The translations under genes were made by a program, and so were the position numbers. Below are positions 7,035 through 16,449 of a stretch of 45,574 bases of DNA, in pieces. This stretch comes from Bacillota bacterium (GTDB lineage Bacteria > Bacillota > Sulfobacillia > Sulfobacillales > Sulfobacillaceae), in the NCBI GenBank assembly GCA_021821465.1, contig JAKACM010000030.1, positions 1-45,574 on the forward strand, read 5' to 3'. Within the stretch, counting starts at the first letter, position 1. Every line of letters begins with the position of its first letter. The notes below the pieces were generated by a model. The model ran no database searches. It had not been told where the DNA came from and worked only from the letters and a program-made list of their open reading frames with translations.

Positions 7035-8546
7035 CTATTCTCGCAAGCCCTTTAACACCTTTAACTCTCCCAAAGCGGCAATTAATACAAAATATATGAC
7101 GATCCCCACCACAATCGCGCCAATTGTCGGCCAAATTCCGTGTGAAACCGGAAAATATCCAATCCATGTCTCAATACCCATAGCCATCACCACCGTTCCC
7201 ACCAAGGGCCAAGCCGCAGCTTTCCATGGGCTTTCCAGTGGGTGGACAATATGGGACCAGTCCTTCCAATTGAGCCAAGCCGTAATGACACTGGCTGTAA
7301 CGGTGCCCAAAGCGGCACCGCGAATGCCCAAAGAAGGCAAAGGGGTAAGCCACCAGGTCATCGCAAATTTCACCAAGGTCCCATATATCAAATTCTTTAC
7401 GGGTATCCATCCATATCCACTGGCCTGCAACGACGAGCCCAAAACTTGTTGAATGGCCAGTACTCCACTGCCCAATGCCAGAACCTGCAGAGCATGAGCC
7501 GCCCCCGTTCCTCCGTACAATATGCGAGTCAGAGGCCTGGCCATCACGATTAAACCTCCGGACATTGGCAAAGCAAACAACCAAATCAGACGCAATGCCA
7601 CATTAACCCGCCTGGCTGCCAAATCTCGGTCATTGACTGTCATGGCCTGAGCAATGGCAGGTACTAGCGACACCGCCAAAGCGGCTCCCACCACCATGGT
7701 TAAATTTATTAAGGGCATAGCTTCTCCGCTCAGTCTCCCGAACAAAGCCGTGGCTTGGTGCAAGCTCAGGCCGTTTTTCATCAGCTGCTCGGGAACAAAC
7801 ATGGAATCAGCCAGGAACATTAAGGGAAACAAGAGGCCTGACAAAGACATAGGCATGGCCATTTGAATCAATTTGCCCAGTCCTCGCCACGGCACAGGGC
7901 GTTTTAATACAATGACTCCTTTTTTTAATCGGGCAATCAGTAAAAACAAAAGTCCGACCATTGCCCCTGCCGGAGCCCCCAGTGTCGCTCCCGCGGCGGC
8001 CCAGAGAGTTCCTCTGGATAACCACAGGAGTGCCAAAGGAAACATCACGGCCACTCGCGAAATTTGTTCCAGGATTTGTGACAAAGCCGTTGGCACCATT
8101 TCTTGATATCCTTGAAAATATCCGCGCAATCCGGCTTCCGACGCCACAAACACTAAAGCCGGAGCCAAGGCCCGAATAGACAACGTGGCGGCGGGTTCAT
8201 GAAATACAGAGCGCGCCACCCAAGGGGCCAAAACTTCAAGCATCGCCGCCATGATCAATCCCATGCCCGCCAGAAAAACTTCTGCCCATGCCGCCAAGTG
8301 ATTGGCGGCATCCATTTCACCTTGGGATAACTTTTCCGCGGTCTCTTTGGATAAGGCTGTAGGTATCCCATTCACGGATACCGCCAGCAACAAAGCATAT
8401 AAAGGGTATGCCATTTGGAATAATCCCACGCCGTAATCGCCCAGGATTCTGGGAAGAAAAATACGGTACACGGCTCCAATCAATCTTGAGACCAAAGCAC
8501 CGATGGACAGCCAAAACGCACCCCTCCAGAACGATCGTTTATTCAT
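7035..8546 (-). CDS. SpoVB/MurJ-like lipid flippase (polysaccharide biosynthesis family)
   Basis: This is a polytopic membrane protein of the MOP superfamily that probably flips lipid-linked cell-wall precursors across the membrane. The 503-residue product has about 14 hydrophobic segments spread from residue 8 to the end and the N-terminal signature FWRGAFWLSIGALVSRLIGAVYRIF-LP. The second ATG (8546) is preferred because the family starts just before this motif; an upstream ATG at 8567 adds seven residues. Bacillus has the equivalent YabM in the same position between spoVT and mazG. Whether it serves the spore cortex or vegetative wall cannot be told from sequence. Confidence 0.88.
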   Translation of the reverse strand: MNKRSFWRGAFWLSIGALVSRLIGAVYRIFLPRILGDYGVGLFQMAYPLYALLLAVSVNGIPTALSKETAEKLSQGEMDAANHLAAWAEVFLAGMGLIMAAMLEVLAPWVARSVFHEPAATLSIRALAPALVFVASEAGLRGYFQGYQEMVPTALSQILEQISRVAVMFPLALLWLSRGTLWAAAGATLGAPAGAMVGLLFLLIARLKKGVIVLKRPVPWRGLGKLIQMAMPMSLSGLLFPLMFLADSMFVPEQLMKNGLSLHQATALFGRLSGEAMPLINLTMVVGAALAVSLVPAIAQAMTVNDRDLAARRVNVALRLIWLFALPMSGGLIVMARPLTRILYGGTGAAHALQVLALGSGVLAIQQVLGSSLQASGYGWIPVKNLIYGTLVKFAMTWWLTPLPSLGIRGAALGTVTASVITAWLNWKDWSHIVHPLESPWKAAAWPLVGTVVMAMGIETWIGYFPVSHGIWPTIGAIVVGIVIYFVLIAALGELKVLKGLRE

Positions 8547-8600
8547 TCCCACCCACCTGCCCTGCATTGTCCTTTGCCTCGAAGATATTCATCGAAGCGC

Positions 8601-8635
8601 AACAAAATGAACAAGCCTGGAGAAGACTTGTTCAT
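8601..8635 (-). terminator. Probable intrinsic terminator of hemL
   Basis: On the minus strand a perfect 9-bp stem ATGAACAAG/CTTGTTCAT with an 11-base loop is followed by TTTTGTT. It lies 28 bases after the hemL stop codon and before the spoVB-like start. Confidence 0.75.
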
Positions 8636-8663
8636 GGGCAGAAGTTATTAACAGGATCTGAAA

Positions 8664-9962
8664 TCAGTTTGGCTTCAATTGGCGAAAGCTTTTGCGGCAG
8701 GCCTCAAGCGTTCTGTCAATGTCCCGAGCACTATGCGCGGCCGAAATAAACCACGCCTCAAAACGGCTGGGTGCAAGATAAATTCCTTGTTCCAACATTA
8801 AACGGTGGAATTTAGCAAATAAGGTGGCATCGGATTTTTTTGCGTCGTCATAATCGTAAACCGCACCTTCTTGAAAAAATACAGTAAATGCCGATCCCAC
8901 GCGATTAATACTCACCGCGTGACCGAAATTTCGGGCGATGTCCAAAATGTTTTCCGCAAGCACCGTAGCCAGACGGTCCATCCTCTCATAAGGATTCTCT
9001 TGGCGAAGCACATCCAAAGTCGCCAGCCCCGCCACTGCGGATAAGGGATTGCCTGCCAAAGTTCCGGCTTGAAACATTCCGCCTAAGGGAGAGACGTATT
9101 GCATCACGTCATGACGTCCTCCATAGGCTCCCTGCGGCAATCCTCCCCCAATCGCTTTGCCCAGAGCATACAGGTCGGGGATGACGCCGAGCCATGACGC
9201 TGCCGAACCATAATGAAACCGGTAAGCCGTAATCACCTCGTCAAAAATCAACAGACTTCCGGCATCATGGGCCAATTCCTTCATTCGTTCGAGATAGCCC
9301 GGTCTAGGAGGCACGATTCCCATGTTTCCCACGATGGGTTCCGCTAATATGCAAGCAACCTGGTCCCCTATTTTTGCCAACGTGTCTTCTAATATCGTCA
9401 CATCGTTATAGGGCAAGCTGACGACGTCGTTCACCACCCCCGGCGGCACACCCAAACTATCCTGAGTCCCAACGGTTGAAGCACCCGAACCGGCCTTAAC
9501 CAGCATTCCATCGCTGTGCCCATGATACGCCCCTTCGAATTTGACGACGAGAGAACGTCCCGTAAAGGCACGTGCCAAACGGATTGCCGACATCACCGCC
9601 TCGGTTCCGGTTGAAGTGAAGCGGACTTGATCCAGTCCGCGAATATCCCCGACTAATGTTTCTGCCAGCTCAATTTCCTTCACCGCCGGCGTTCCCCACA
9701 CCGTTCCCCGCTCGATGTAACCCCTGGTTTGCGCCACGACCTCTGGATGTGCATGTCCCAATATCAGAGGTCCAAACGCGGCAAGATAGTCAATATAGAC
9801 CTGGCCGTCAACATCCTCGAAGTATGGGCCGAAACCGCGGGCCATAACCACAGGAGGATCGCCTCCCACGGCCCGAAAAGACCGAGCCGGAGAACTTACC
9901 CCTCCCGGAATAACACGGGTAGCGCGTTCAAACCACGATAAAGACGCCTCATTCTCCAACAT
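8664..9962 (-). CDS. hemL: Glutamate-1-semialdehyde 2,1-aminomutase
   Basis: It converts glutamate-1-semialdehyde to 5-aminolevulinate with PLP, the last step of the C5 route to haem. The 432-residue product has the class III aminotransferase fold; PLP-binding Lys269 sits in YALGKAIGGGLPQGAYGGR, with the LIFDEVITAYR aspartate upstream. The ATG at 9962 has a GGGGGA ribosome site about seven bases upstream and matches the usual N-terminus (SWFERATRVIPGGVSSP). A longer reading frame to 10007 has no support. No other hem genes are near, so it is a stand-alone transcription unit with its own terminator. Confidence 0.95.
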   Translation of the reverse strand: MLENEASLSWFERATRVIPGGVSSPARSFRAVGGDPPVVMARGFGPYFEDVDGQVYIDYLAAFGPLILGHAHPEVVAQTRGYIERGTVWGTPAVKEIELAETLVGDIRGLDQVRFTSTGTEAVMSAIRLARAFTGRSLVVKFEGAYHGHSDGMLVKAGSGASTVGTQDSLGVPPGVVNDVVSLPYNDVTILEDTLAKIGDQVACILAEPIVGNMGIVPPRPGYLERMKELAHDAGSLLIFDEVITAYRFHYGSAASWLGVIPDLYALGKAIGGGLPQGAYGGRHDVMQYVSPLGGMFQAGTLAGNPLSAVAGLATLDVLRQENPYERMDRLATVLAENILDIARNFGHAVSINRVGSAFTVFFQEGAVYDYDDAKKSDATLFAKFHRLMLEQGIYLAPSRFEAWFISAAHSARDIDRTLEACRKSFRQLKPN

Positions 9963-10009
9963 AACCCTTCCCCCTCGCCTTTGTATAATAAATCTCCACG
10001 GCGACAAAA

Positions 10010-10750
10010 AGAAAGGTGCAAGAGCGCCTCCAAACCACCCAAACGTCTTATTGCATCAGATAAGTCAATTCGGACGACGATCCGTTACCGAAAACAGCCT
10101 ACACTTGCTTAAAATTCCTTTTCCACCTTATTCACTCTCTCGGAAAACCACGTTTTTTTCTTTAAGCGAGTCTCGCGATGAGATCAAAGGTGGCAATCCT
10201 CGTCGCTTCACAACTGACACCAGAAATAATTCCTATGATCTCAAGCTTCTCATGCCAAAATCTTCTTGATCTGATCTATTCATCGCCGCATTCATGCTTT
10301 GTGGCATTGCCATGGGGCGTATCGGCCGGACCAAGAATCAAAAACGATCCCGTGTGGTTGTCTGACCGCAATGAAAGTCGTCCTAACTCGTATACACGGG
10401 CCAGTCCATCGAGACCAGGCTCTCTCCCTTCAAAGATGCGCCATCATGGCAGGAACTTACCCATCTACAGAGAATTTGCACGCCACGTTCTTGCCTGTTA
10501 TCTTGCCGCAGGCGAATGTTAAATATTTTGCGATGACATTTAAGTTTTTGCGTCGGCGCTTTGTCCTGAATCGGTTTTTTGATTGTGCAGACCTCAAAAA
10601 AACCAGTCGAAATGAGGGTGAAGCCTCACAAAAGGCTTCACCGGTACTTGCCACCTCTACAAAGAAAACCGCAATGATCGGCATAACACTACGACCATTG
10701 CGGACTTCCCATCCGACCACAGAGAATTCGGAAGATGACGGGATAAGTTG
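10010..10750. other. Gene-poor stretch between spoVT and hemL
   Basis: About 740 bases hold no convincing gene. A plus-strand frame of 217 codons crosses into spoVT antisense and looks accidental. The only structure seen is the hairpin at 10617-10642. The hemL promoter must lie in the lower part; TATTATAC-like sequence is present near 9983-9990, but I could not fix a -35. Confidence 0.5.
10617..10642 (-). terminator. Possible terminator of spoVT
   Basis: A perfect 9-bp stem GGTGAAGCC/GGCTTCACC with an 8-base loop lies about 110 bases after the spoVT stop. A run of seven T follows, but only after some 13 bases, so it is a weak intrinsic terminator or an RNA-stabilising hairpin. Confidence 0.45.
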
Positions 10751-11305
10751 TTATTGCTCCATCTGCTTCGCCAGGAAGCCCGCGGCCGTTTCTGCCAGTT
10801 TAATCTCCATTTCCGCCATACGAACATCTGGTTCCCGGCTGCAAATGATAACGGCTCCGATGGGATCCCCTTCCGAAATGATGGGCGCAATCACTTCGGA
10901 CACAAATTTGTCGTCTTCATCGTCCCCAATCAAACTTCCTTTCGGCTTGTGATCGCCGTGGTTATACGATAAAGTCTTGCGGTCTTCCATGGATTTTTCT
11001 ACCAAAACCCCTAAAGATTTATTAAGAAATTCTTTTTTAGGGGCTCCGGACACGGCAATCACTGCATCGCGATCGGCAATGAGCGCAATGTGACCCACAG
11101 CCTCGTGCAACGAATCCGCATACTCCTTGGCGAAGTCGCCTAATTCGCCTATCGGCGAGTATTTTTTTAGAATGACCTCCCCGTCTCGATCGACAAAGAT
11201 CTCTAAGGGATCTCCTTCCCGAATCCTCAGAGTTCGGCGTATTTCTTTTGGTATGACAACGCGACCCAAGTCATCTATTCGGCGCACAATGCCGGTAGCT
11301 TTCAT
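10751..11305 (-). CDS. spoVT: Stage V sporulation transcription factor SpoVT
   Basis: SpoVT is a forespore regulator that tunes sigma-G dependent genes and spore coat/germination properties. Residues 1-50 are the AbrB-type swapped-hairpin DNA-binding domain (MKATGIVRRIDDLGRVVIPKE then RRTLRIREGDPLEIF). Residues 56-184 form a GAF-like domain that in Bacillus binds an unknown signal. The length of 184 residues is close to the Bacillus protein (178). AGGAGG stands seven bases before the ATG at 11305. A sigma-G/F-like promoter is visible just upstream. It is monocistronic here, with mfd upstream after a long gap. Confidence 0.95.
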   Translation of the reverse strand: MKATGIVRRIDDLGRVVIPKEIRRTLRIREGDPLEIFVDRDGEVILKKYSPIGELGDFAKEYADSLHEAVGHIALIADRDAVIAVSGAPKKEFLNKSLGVLVEKSMEDRKTLSYNHGDHKPKGSLIGDDEDDKFVSEVIAPIISEGDPIGAVIICSREPDVRMAEMEIKLAETAAGFLAKQMEQ

Positions 11306-11341
11306 GGATGGCCCTCCTTTCGCCTACGGCCCTATCACGGG

Positions 11342-11371
11342 TAGTATATCAATGAACCGCAGCGTTTATGC
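11342..11371 (-). promoter_or_regulatory. Sigma-G/F-like promoter of spoVT
   Basis: On the minus strand GCATA (11367-11371) is followed after 16 bases by GATATACTA (11342-11350). Both boxes and the spacing fit the forespore sigma-factor pattern (GYATA, CATACTA). It lies about 37 bases before the spoVT ATG. SpoVT is sigma-G dependent in Bacillus, which supports the reading. Confidence 0.6.
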
Positions 11372-11379
11372 ATTTTTTC

Positions 11380-12111
11380 CAGATATACCGGATGGTAGAA
11401 AAACGTCTGGCCCTTGGACCCATTCGACTGCTCCCCAACCCTCGCCTTTACGGCTATGAGGGTGATTACCTAGCCCATCCGTTCCCCGTGACTCTGGGAC
11501 TTTTCCCAAATCAAGGCTCAGCACTGACACATCGATGATAGCGTAGCCCAAATTCTTTTATGCTATACTCCTTCCACTCGTTTGAAGCACAAATCTGACA
11601 AATTAATGGTCAAAAAATTGCGTCACATCTTTCTTTTCATCACGCCATAGCTTCTTAGAGGCGGCCGGGATCACCGGAGGTCCCCAGGTTTGTTTCGCCG
11701 GCAAATAGCAGGGCGCAGACAATCTTATTCTGATCATGGAGAGCCTATGAGGATAGATGCTGTGAGACATTGCCGGCAGCTCTTAAGCCTAACGGCAAAA
11801 GATTTTGATACGGGAAAAAACGGTGAACAGTAGGATCTGTAAGCCCACTTCCAAAGTCCCGCTGTCATCGTGCCGGCCAGGTAATGACTTTTAGCGTTGC
11901 TGGGCCAAGTGAATTGATACCAAAAGCCCTCCCGCCTGTGCACACTGTCCCTCCACGGACTGGGTTGGGGAAAAGACATCCCTTGCGAAATAACTTGGCC
12001 TGCTTTGGCGCGGATCGCGTCTTGGCTTATGCCCGCGGTATTCTAACAACTTAGGATATCCGACACTCAGACCCGATAGCCCATCATGTCACATAAAATG
12101 CATCCCTCAGT
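11380..12111. other. Gene-poor stretch between mfd and spoVT
   Basis: About 730 bases with no recognisable gene. Two short minus-strand frames (61 and 81 codons) lack ribosome sites and look like chance. No RNA gene or clear terminator for mfd was seen. Confidence 0.5.
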
Positions 12112-15100
12112 TTATCCGCTTTCCTGCTTTACCCCGTCCAAAGCCCCCTTCATCGTCAATACAATGTCTTCGGCTAAGTCTAAGGCCTGATCCGCATTAT
12201 GCCTAAGGGGAAGTTTCACACTCAACTCCAGAGCTTTTCCCGGAGAGGGCATTAATCGGCCCGGATAACGCTCAGCCAGGAAACGAATGACTTCACTGCC
12301 CATTGGAGTTTGAGGTAACGCCGAGATGACAATGCGGTTATTTTTATAACTCATTTGCCCAATCTTCAGTTCCTTAGCCCTCACACGGACCCGTGACAAT
12401 TGCAACAGACGCATAACCGAGGAGGGCAAGGGGCCAAACCGATCTTCGATTTCCTCCGACAATGCCTCGATTTCGTCAAGATTCTTGGCGGCAATCAATC
12501 GTTTATACAATTCAACCTTGACACTGGGCGTATTAATAAATAAATCGGGAAGATAGGCATCCACAGCAATATCAATTTGCGGGTCGATCTCATTGGAAAC
12601 ACTCTCACCCTTTAGCTCCCTCACCGTCTGCGCCAATAATTGAGTATATAAGTCAAATCCCACCGAAGCAATGAAGCCATGTTGCTCGGCCCCCAACAAG
12701 TTTCCCGCTCCGCGAATTTCCAAATCTCTCAAGGCAATCTGATACCCTGCCCCCAGCTCCGTGAACTCGCGAATGGCTTCGAGTCGTCTTTCCGCTTGAG
12801 CAGAGAGCACTTTGTCCCGTTTGTAAGTGAAATAGGCGTAGGCCAGCCGTGCGGAACGTCCTACCCGCCCCCGCAACTGGTATAATTGTGCCAATCCCAA
12901 CTTATCGGCATCTTCCACGACCAAAGTATTGGCGTTAGGAATATCCAGCCCGGACTCGATGATGCTGGTCGCAACCAGAATGTCGTATTCCTGTTCGATA
13001 AATCGCGCCATCACATCCTCGATCCGGTTTTCGTCCATTCTGCCATGAACCACACCGATCGCCGCATCGGGAAACATTTTCATTAATCGAGACACGGTTT
13101 GATCAATAGCCAAAATTCTGTTCTGCACATAATAGACTTGTCCGCCCCGATCCAATTCACGGCGAATGGCTTCTCTCACCAAATCTTCGTCAAACTCGGC
13201 TACCATCGTTTCAACCGGCAAGCGGTCCAAGGGTGGAGTTTCGATCAGGCTCATGTCCCTCACCCCTGCCATAGCCATATGCAAGGTTCGGGGTATCGGA
13301 GTTGCAGACAAAGTCAGCACATCGATGTTCGCACGAATTTCCTTGATGCGCTCTTTATGAGCCACGCCAAATCGGTGTTCTTCATCCACGACCAACAAAC
13401 CCAAATCGCTGAACGCCACGTCTTTGCCGAGAAGGCGGTGGGTGCCAATAATCAGATCGATTTGTCCTCGGCGCAGTCTCTCGATAATGTCCTTTTGTTG
13501 TTTTGCCGTGCGAAAACGGCTCAACACGTCAACAACTACCGGAAATCCGGAAAAGCGCGCCTTGGCCGTAGTATAATGCTGATCCGCCAACAAGGTCGTG
13601 GGCACTAAAAATGCCACTTGCTTGCCGGACATTATGGCTTTGAAAGCCGCCCGAAAGGCCACTTCCGTTTTTCCATAACCGACGTCACCACATAACAGTC
13701 GATCCATCGGTCTCGCTTTTTCCATATCACGCTTAATATCGTCAGTGGAGCGCAACTGATCTTCGGTCTCGTCATATCCGAAAGCCGCCTCGAATTCCTG
13801 CTGCCACGGCGTATCCGGCACAAAACTAAATCCCGGCTGGGACTCCCGGATGGCATAAAGGCGAATGAGTTCTTCAGCCATCTCGCGAACCGAAGCCCGC
13901 ACTTTCTCTTTAACCCGGGACCATTCTTGCCCCCCCATTCGCGACAATCTCGGCTCTTGACCTTCGACTCCGATGTATTTTTGTATGAGTCCAAGCTGGT
14001 CGGTTGGCACATAAAGAGTATCCTGGCCCGCATATTCGACATGGAGATAATCTTTGTGATGCTCTTGAATGGTGAGTGTCTTAATGCCCAGATAGCGTCC
14101 TATGCCGTGGGTAATATGCACCACGTAATCTCCGGGATGCAAATCCCCAAGCCGCACAGTTTGTTTTTTTCCCCGGACCCCACCGCGTTTATGCGTACTC
14201 TTCAATTCGCGGCCGGATATTTCGCTTTCTCCCAATAACGCGAGGGACAATTCCGACAAAATAAACCCATGACCCAACTGACCTGTCAGAAGACCGACTT
14301 CACCTTTCTCGCCCAGGCCTTCTCGGCTGGTTATGCCCATATCCACAAGTTGTCTTTGCATGATTTGTAATGACCCGCTGTCACGCAGGACCAACCCGAT
14401 CCGCATGCGGGATTTCCTGAGCCGCAAGATTTCGGCCTTTAACAGCTCCGCTTGGCCGTGTATGCGTGGAGCGGGACGACCGGTCAAATTCAAGTGCAAT
14501 CTGCTATCGCGCCGGTTATGCGGCATTAACGAAAGATTTAATTCACCATGTCCTTTAATCCGAGAGAAAAACTGGTCATGGTTCAACAGACTGTCCGTTT
14601 CCACCGCCAAAAAATCCCCGCGCTCCAAACGTCTCAGCCGTTCTTCCCGGTCATCCGCATCCCGCCCCAATAACGCCTCATCAATGCGGGGTAAATCATG
14701 AAAGACCACCAGGGGTTTCTTGGAGAATACATGGGTTAGAGGTTTCAAACTCAAAAACGCTTGCCCAAAACGCTCGACCCCGGCAAACAAACGTCCGTCA
14801 GCCAGATCACCCAACCAGTGGCCGAAACGCTCCTTGGCCTTTTGTGCCGTATCTAATTGTCCCATGGATTCGAGGTTACGGATAAGCAAGTCGGACTCTC
14901 GCGCGATTCGGTCCATTCCCCGCTGGCGTTCTTCACTCGTTAAAAGGACTTCCGAGGCCGGCCCAATTTGCGCCGCAGGGACCATCTCGAGTGTTTTCTG
15001 CGTGTCCGGGTCAAATACCCGCAAGGAATCAATTTCATCATCAAACCATTCCAGACGGTAGTCGGGTCCTCCGGGTACAAATACGTCCACCAGACCTCCA

Positions 15101-15627
15101 CGCACAGCGTAAGTACCCTGCTCCGTCGCTTCCCCTTCCCGTCGATATCCCAAATCCGCCAAATGCCGGATCACGTCTTCCAAGGATATTTGCTGCCCGA
15201 CTGTCACCGCCAAAGGCTTGGCATCCATCGGAAACACGAGTTGCCGACAGGATTCGACAGGTGCTACGATAATGCTATGGGGGTTATAAGCGGCTTGGGT
15301 TAAGGCCTCCAAGCGCATTAAACTCCAATCGTGACTGTAAGCCTTGACATCCCCCACGATATAAGGTCTGGGAGGAAGAAGATAAATAGGGGCGTTAGGG
15401 AGAAACTGGGTTAATTCGGCTTCGAAGGCCCGGGCCTCCTGAAATCCCACTGTCACGACCAGGCACGGCCCTTCCGAATCTTGGGCCACGGCTGCTGTCA
15501 AGAATGACGGCAAAGATCCCGACAACCCAAAGACTTGAGTTGTCTCGCCTTTTTCCAGCATCTCGATCAGATTGTGATACGGAGCCAAGTTAGACCACAT
15601 GCTCGTCAATGAACTTAAATCAGCCAT
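12112..15627 (-). CDS. mfd: Transcription-repair coupling factor Mfd
   Basis: Mfd is an ATP-driven translocase that removes RNA polymerase stalled at DNA lesions and recruits UvrA. The 1171-residue product has the full layout: UvrB-like N-terminal region, the CarD-like RNA polymerase interaction domain (GDYVVHITHGIGRYLGIKTL), the RecG-like helicase with GDVGYGKTEVAFRAAF (Walker A), DEEHRFG (Walker B) and SATPIPRT, the translocation TRG region with QLRGRVGRS, and the C-terminal UvrA-masking domain. The ATG at 15627 is chosen because AAAGGA lies six bases upstream; longer starts up to 15738 lack support. It follows pth as in Bacillus after a 258-base gap. Confidence 0.96.
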   Translation of the reverse strand: MADLSSLTSMWSNLAPYHNLIEMLEKGETTQVFGLSGSLPSFLTAAVAQDSEGPCLVVTVGFQEARAFEAELTQFLPNAPIYLLPPRPYIVGDVKAYSHDWSLMRLEALTQAAYNPHSIIVAPVESCRQLVFPMDAKPLAVTVGQQISLEDVIRHLADLGYRREGEATEQGTYAVRGGLVDVFVPGGPDYRLEWFDDEIDSLRVFDPDTQKTLEMVPAAQIGPASEVLLTSEERQRGMDRIARESDLLIRNLESMGQLDTAQKAKERFGHWLGDLADGRLFAGVERFGQAFLSLKPLTHVFSKKPLVVFHDLPRIDEALLGRDADDREERLRRLERGDFLAVETDSLLNHDQFFSRIKGHGELNLSLMPHNRRDSRLHLNLTGRPAPRIHGQAELLKAEILRLRKSRMRIGLVLRDSGSLQIMQRQLVDMGITSREGLGEKGEVGLLTGQLGHGFILSELSLALLGESEISGRELKSTHKRGGVRGKKQTVRLGDLHPGDYVVHITHGIGRYLGIKTLTIQEHHKDYLHVEYAGQDTLYVPTDQLGLIQKYIGVEGQEPRLSRMGGQEWSRVKEKVRASVREMAEELIRLYAIRESQPGFSFVPDTPWQQEFEAAFGYDETEDQLRSTDDIKRDMEKARPMDRLLCGDVGYGKTEVAFRAAFKAIMSGKQVAFLVPTTLLADQHYTTAKARFSGFPVVVDVLSRFRTAKQQKDIIERLRRGQIDLIIGTHRLLGKDVAFSDLGLLVVDEEHRFGVAHKERIKEIRANIDVLTLSATPIPRTLHMAMAGVRDMSLIETPPLDRLPVETMVAEFDEDLVREAIRRELDRGGQVYYVQNRILAIDQTVSRLMKMFPDAAIGVVHGRMDENRIEDVMARFIEQEYDILVATSIIESGLDIPNANTLVVEDADKLGLAQLYQLRGRVGRSARLAYAYFTYKRDKVLSAQAERRLEAIREFTELGAGYQIALRDLEIRGAGNLLGAEQHGFIASVGFDLYTQLLAQTVRELKGESVSNEIDPQIDIAVDAYLPDLFINTPSVKVELYKRLIAAKNLDEIEALSEEIEDRFGPLPSSVMRLLQLSRVRVRAKELKIGQMSYKNNRIVISALPQTPMGSEVIRFLAERYPGRLMPSPGKALELSVKLPLRHNADQALDLAEDIVLTMKGALDGVKQESG

Positions 15628-15885
15628 CTTAAATCCTTTCATGTCCTGGCATTCGTTTATCACAGCGAACACACTAAGCATTTTCGGTATACGGTGAGAG
15701 AAGCGGGCGGATCTGCTTTCAGTTATACCACAACCCATAGATCGACAGTCCTAAATCCCGATTCCGTTAATCCTTCTTCCTCGTTTAGGTGCGAGTTATC
15801 ATTGCAAACTTCCTTGTCCTTCCGCAATCTGCGGGCCATACCGGCCATTAAAACTCCTGGATATCCGGAAGTGCCGTCTGCCTTC

Positions 15886-16449
15886 TTAAAGTCCGTTAAA
15901 ACGATTCATAGCTTCCTGGACTCCTTTAACCACAACATATTCACAAGCTTCCACTACTTGATCCAAAATCGGATCGAGAATTTTCCATTCTTCACGACTG
16001 AACCGCCCCAAAACCCAATCAATCACGGACACAGAAACAGGAGGATGGGAAATGCCGATTTTGATGCGCGGAAATTCCTCGGTTCCCAACCTCTGCACAA
16101 TTGATTTCAATCCGTTGTGGCCGCCCGCTGAACCTTTTTGCCGTATTCTCAATTTACCCAAGGGTAAATCCAAATCATCCGCAATAACCAAAATGCTCTC
16201 GGTCGAGATTTTATAAAATCTCTGGACCAAGGCCACGGCTTCGCCACTGAGGTTCATGTAAGTCAGTGGTTTGAGCAGGATAATCTCGCCCCATTTGCCG
16301 ATCAGACCAAAGCGGTTGCGCACAAATTGTCCGCTCCTTTTGGCAAGGAGCCGGTCTACGGCCATGAATCCGGCATTGTGCCGGGTTTTTGCATAATCCA
16401 GTCCTGGGTTTCCCAACCCGACAATGAGACGAATTTCGTTTGCCATCAT
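15886..16449 (-). CDS. pth: Peptidyl-tRNA hydrolase
   Basis: Pth frees tRNA from peptidyl-tRNA released by stalled ribosomes. The 187-residue product shows the family motifs: VGLGNPGLDYAKTRHNAGF with the catalytic His, PLTYMNLSG with its Asn, and VIADDLDLPLGKLRIRQKGSAGGHNGLKSI with the catalytic Asp and the GGHNGL loop. The length is typical. Its ATG overlaps the prs stop by four bases (ATGA), so expression is coupled; a second ATG directly follows and could also be used. The ctc gene that separates prs from this gene in Bacillus is absent here. Confidence 0.95.
   Translation of the reverse strand: MMANEIRLIVGLGNPGLDYAKTRHNAGFMAVDRLLAKRSGQFVRNRFGLIGKWGEIILLKPLTYMNLSGEAVALVQRFYKISTESILVIADDLDLPLGKLRIRQKGSAGGHNGLKSIVQRLGTEEFPRIKIGISHPPVSVSVIDWVLGRFSREEWKILDPILDQVVEACEYVVVKGVQEAMNRFNGL

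Noticed and set aside
10299..10952. 217-codon plus-strand frame
   Set aside because: It runs antisense into spoVT, has no ribosome site, and its product has low-complexity Ser-rich sequence; the opposite strand encodes a clear SpoVT.
11734..11979. 81-codon minus-strand frame between mfd and spoVT
   Set aside because: Trp/Ser/Arg-rich random-looking product, no ribosome site, no family features.
13099..13608. 169-codon plus-strand frame inside mfd
   Set aside because: Antisense shadow of the conserved Mfd helicase region, His/Gln-rich, with no family resemblance.
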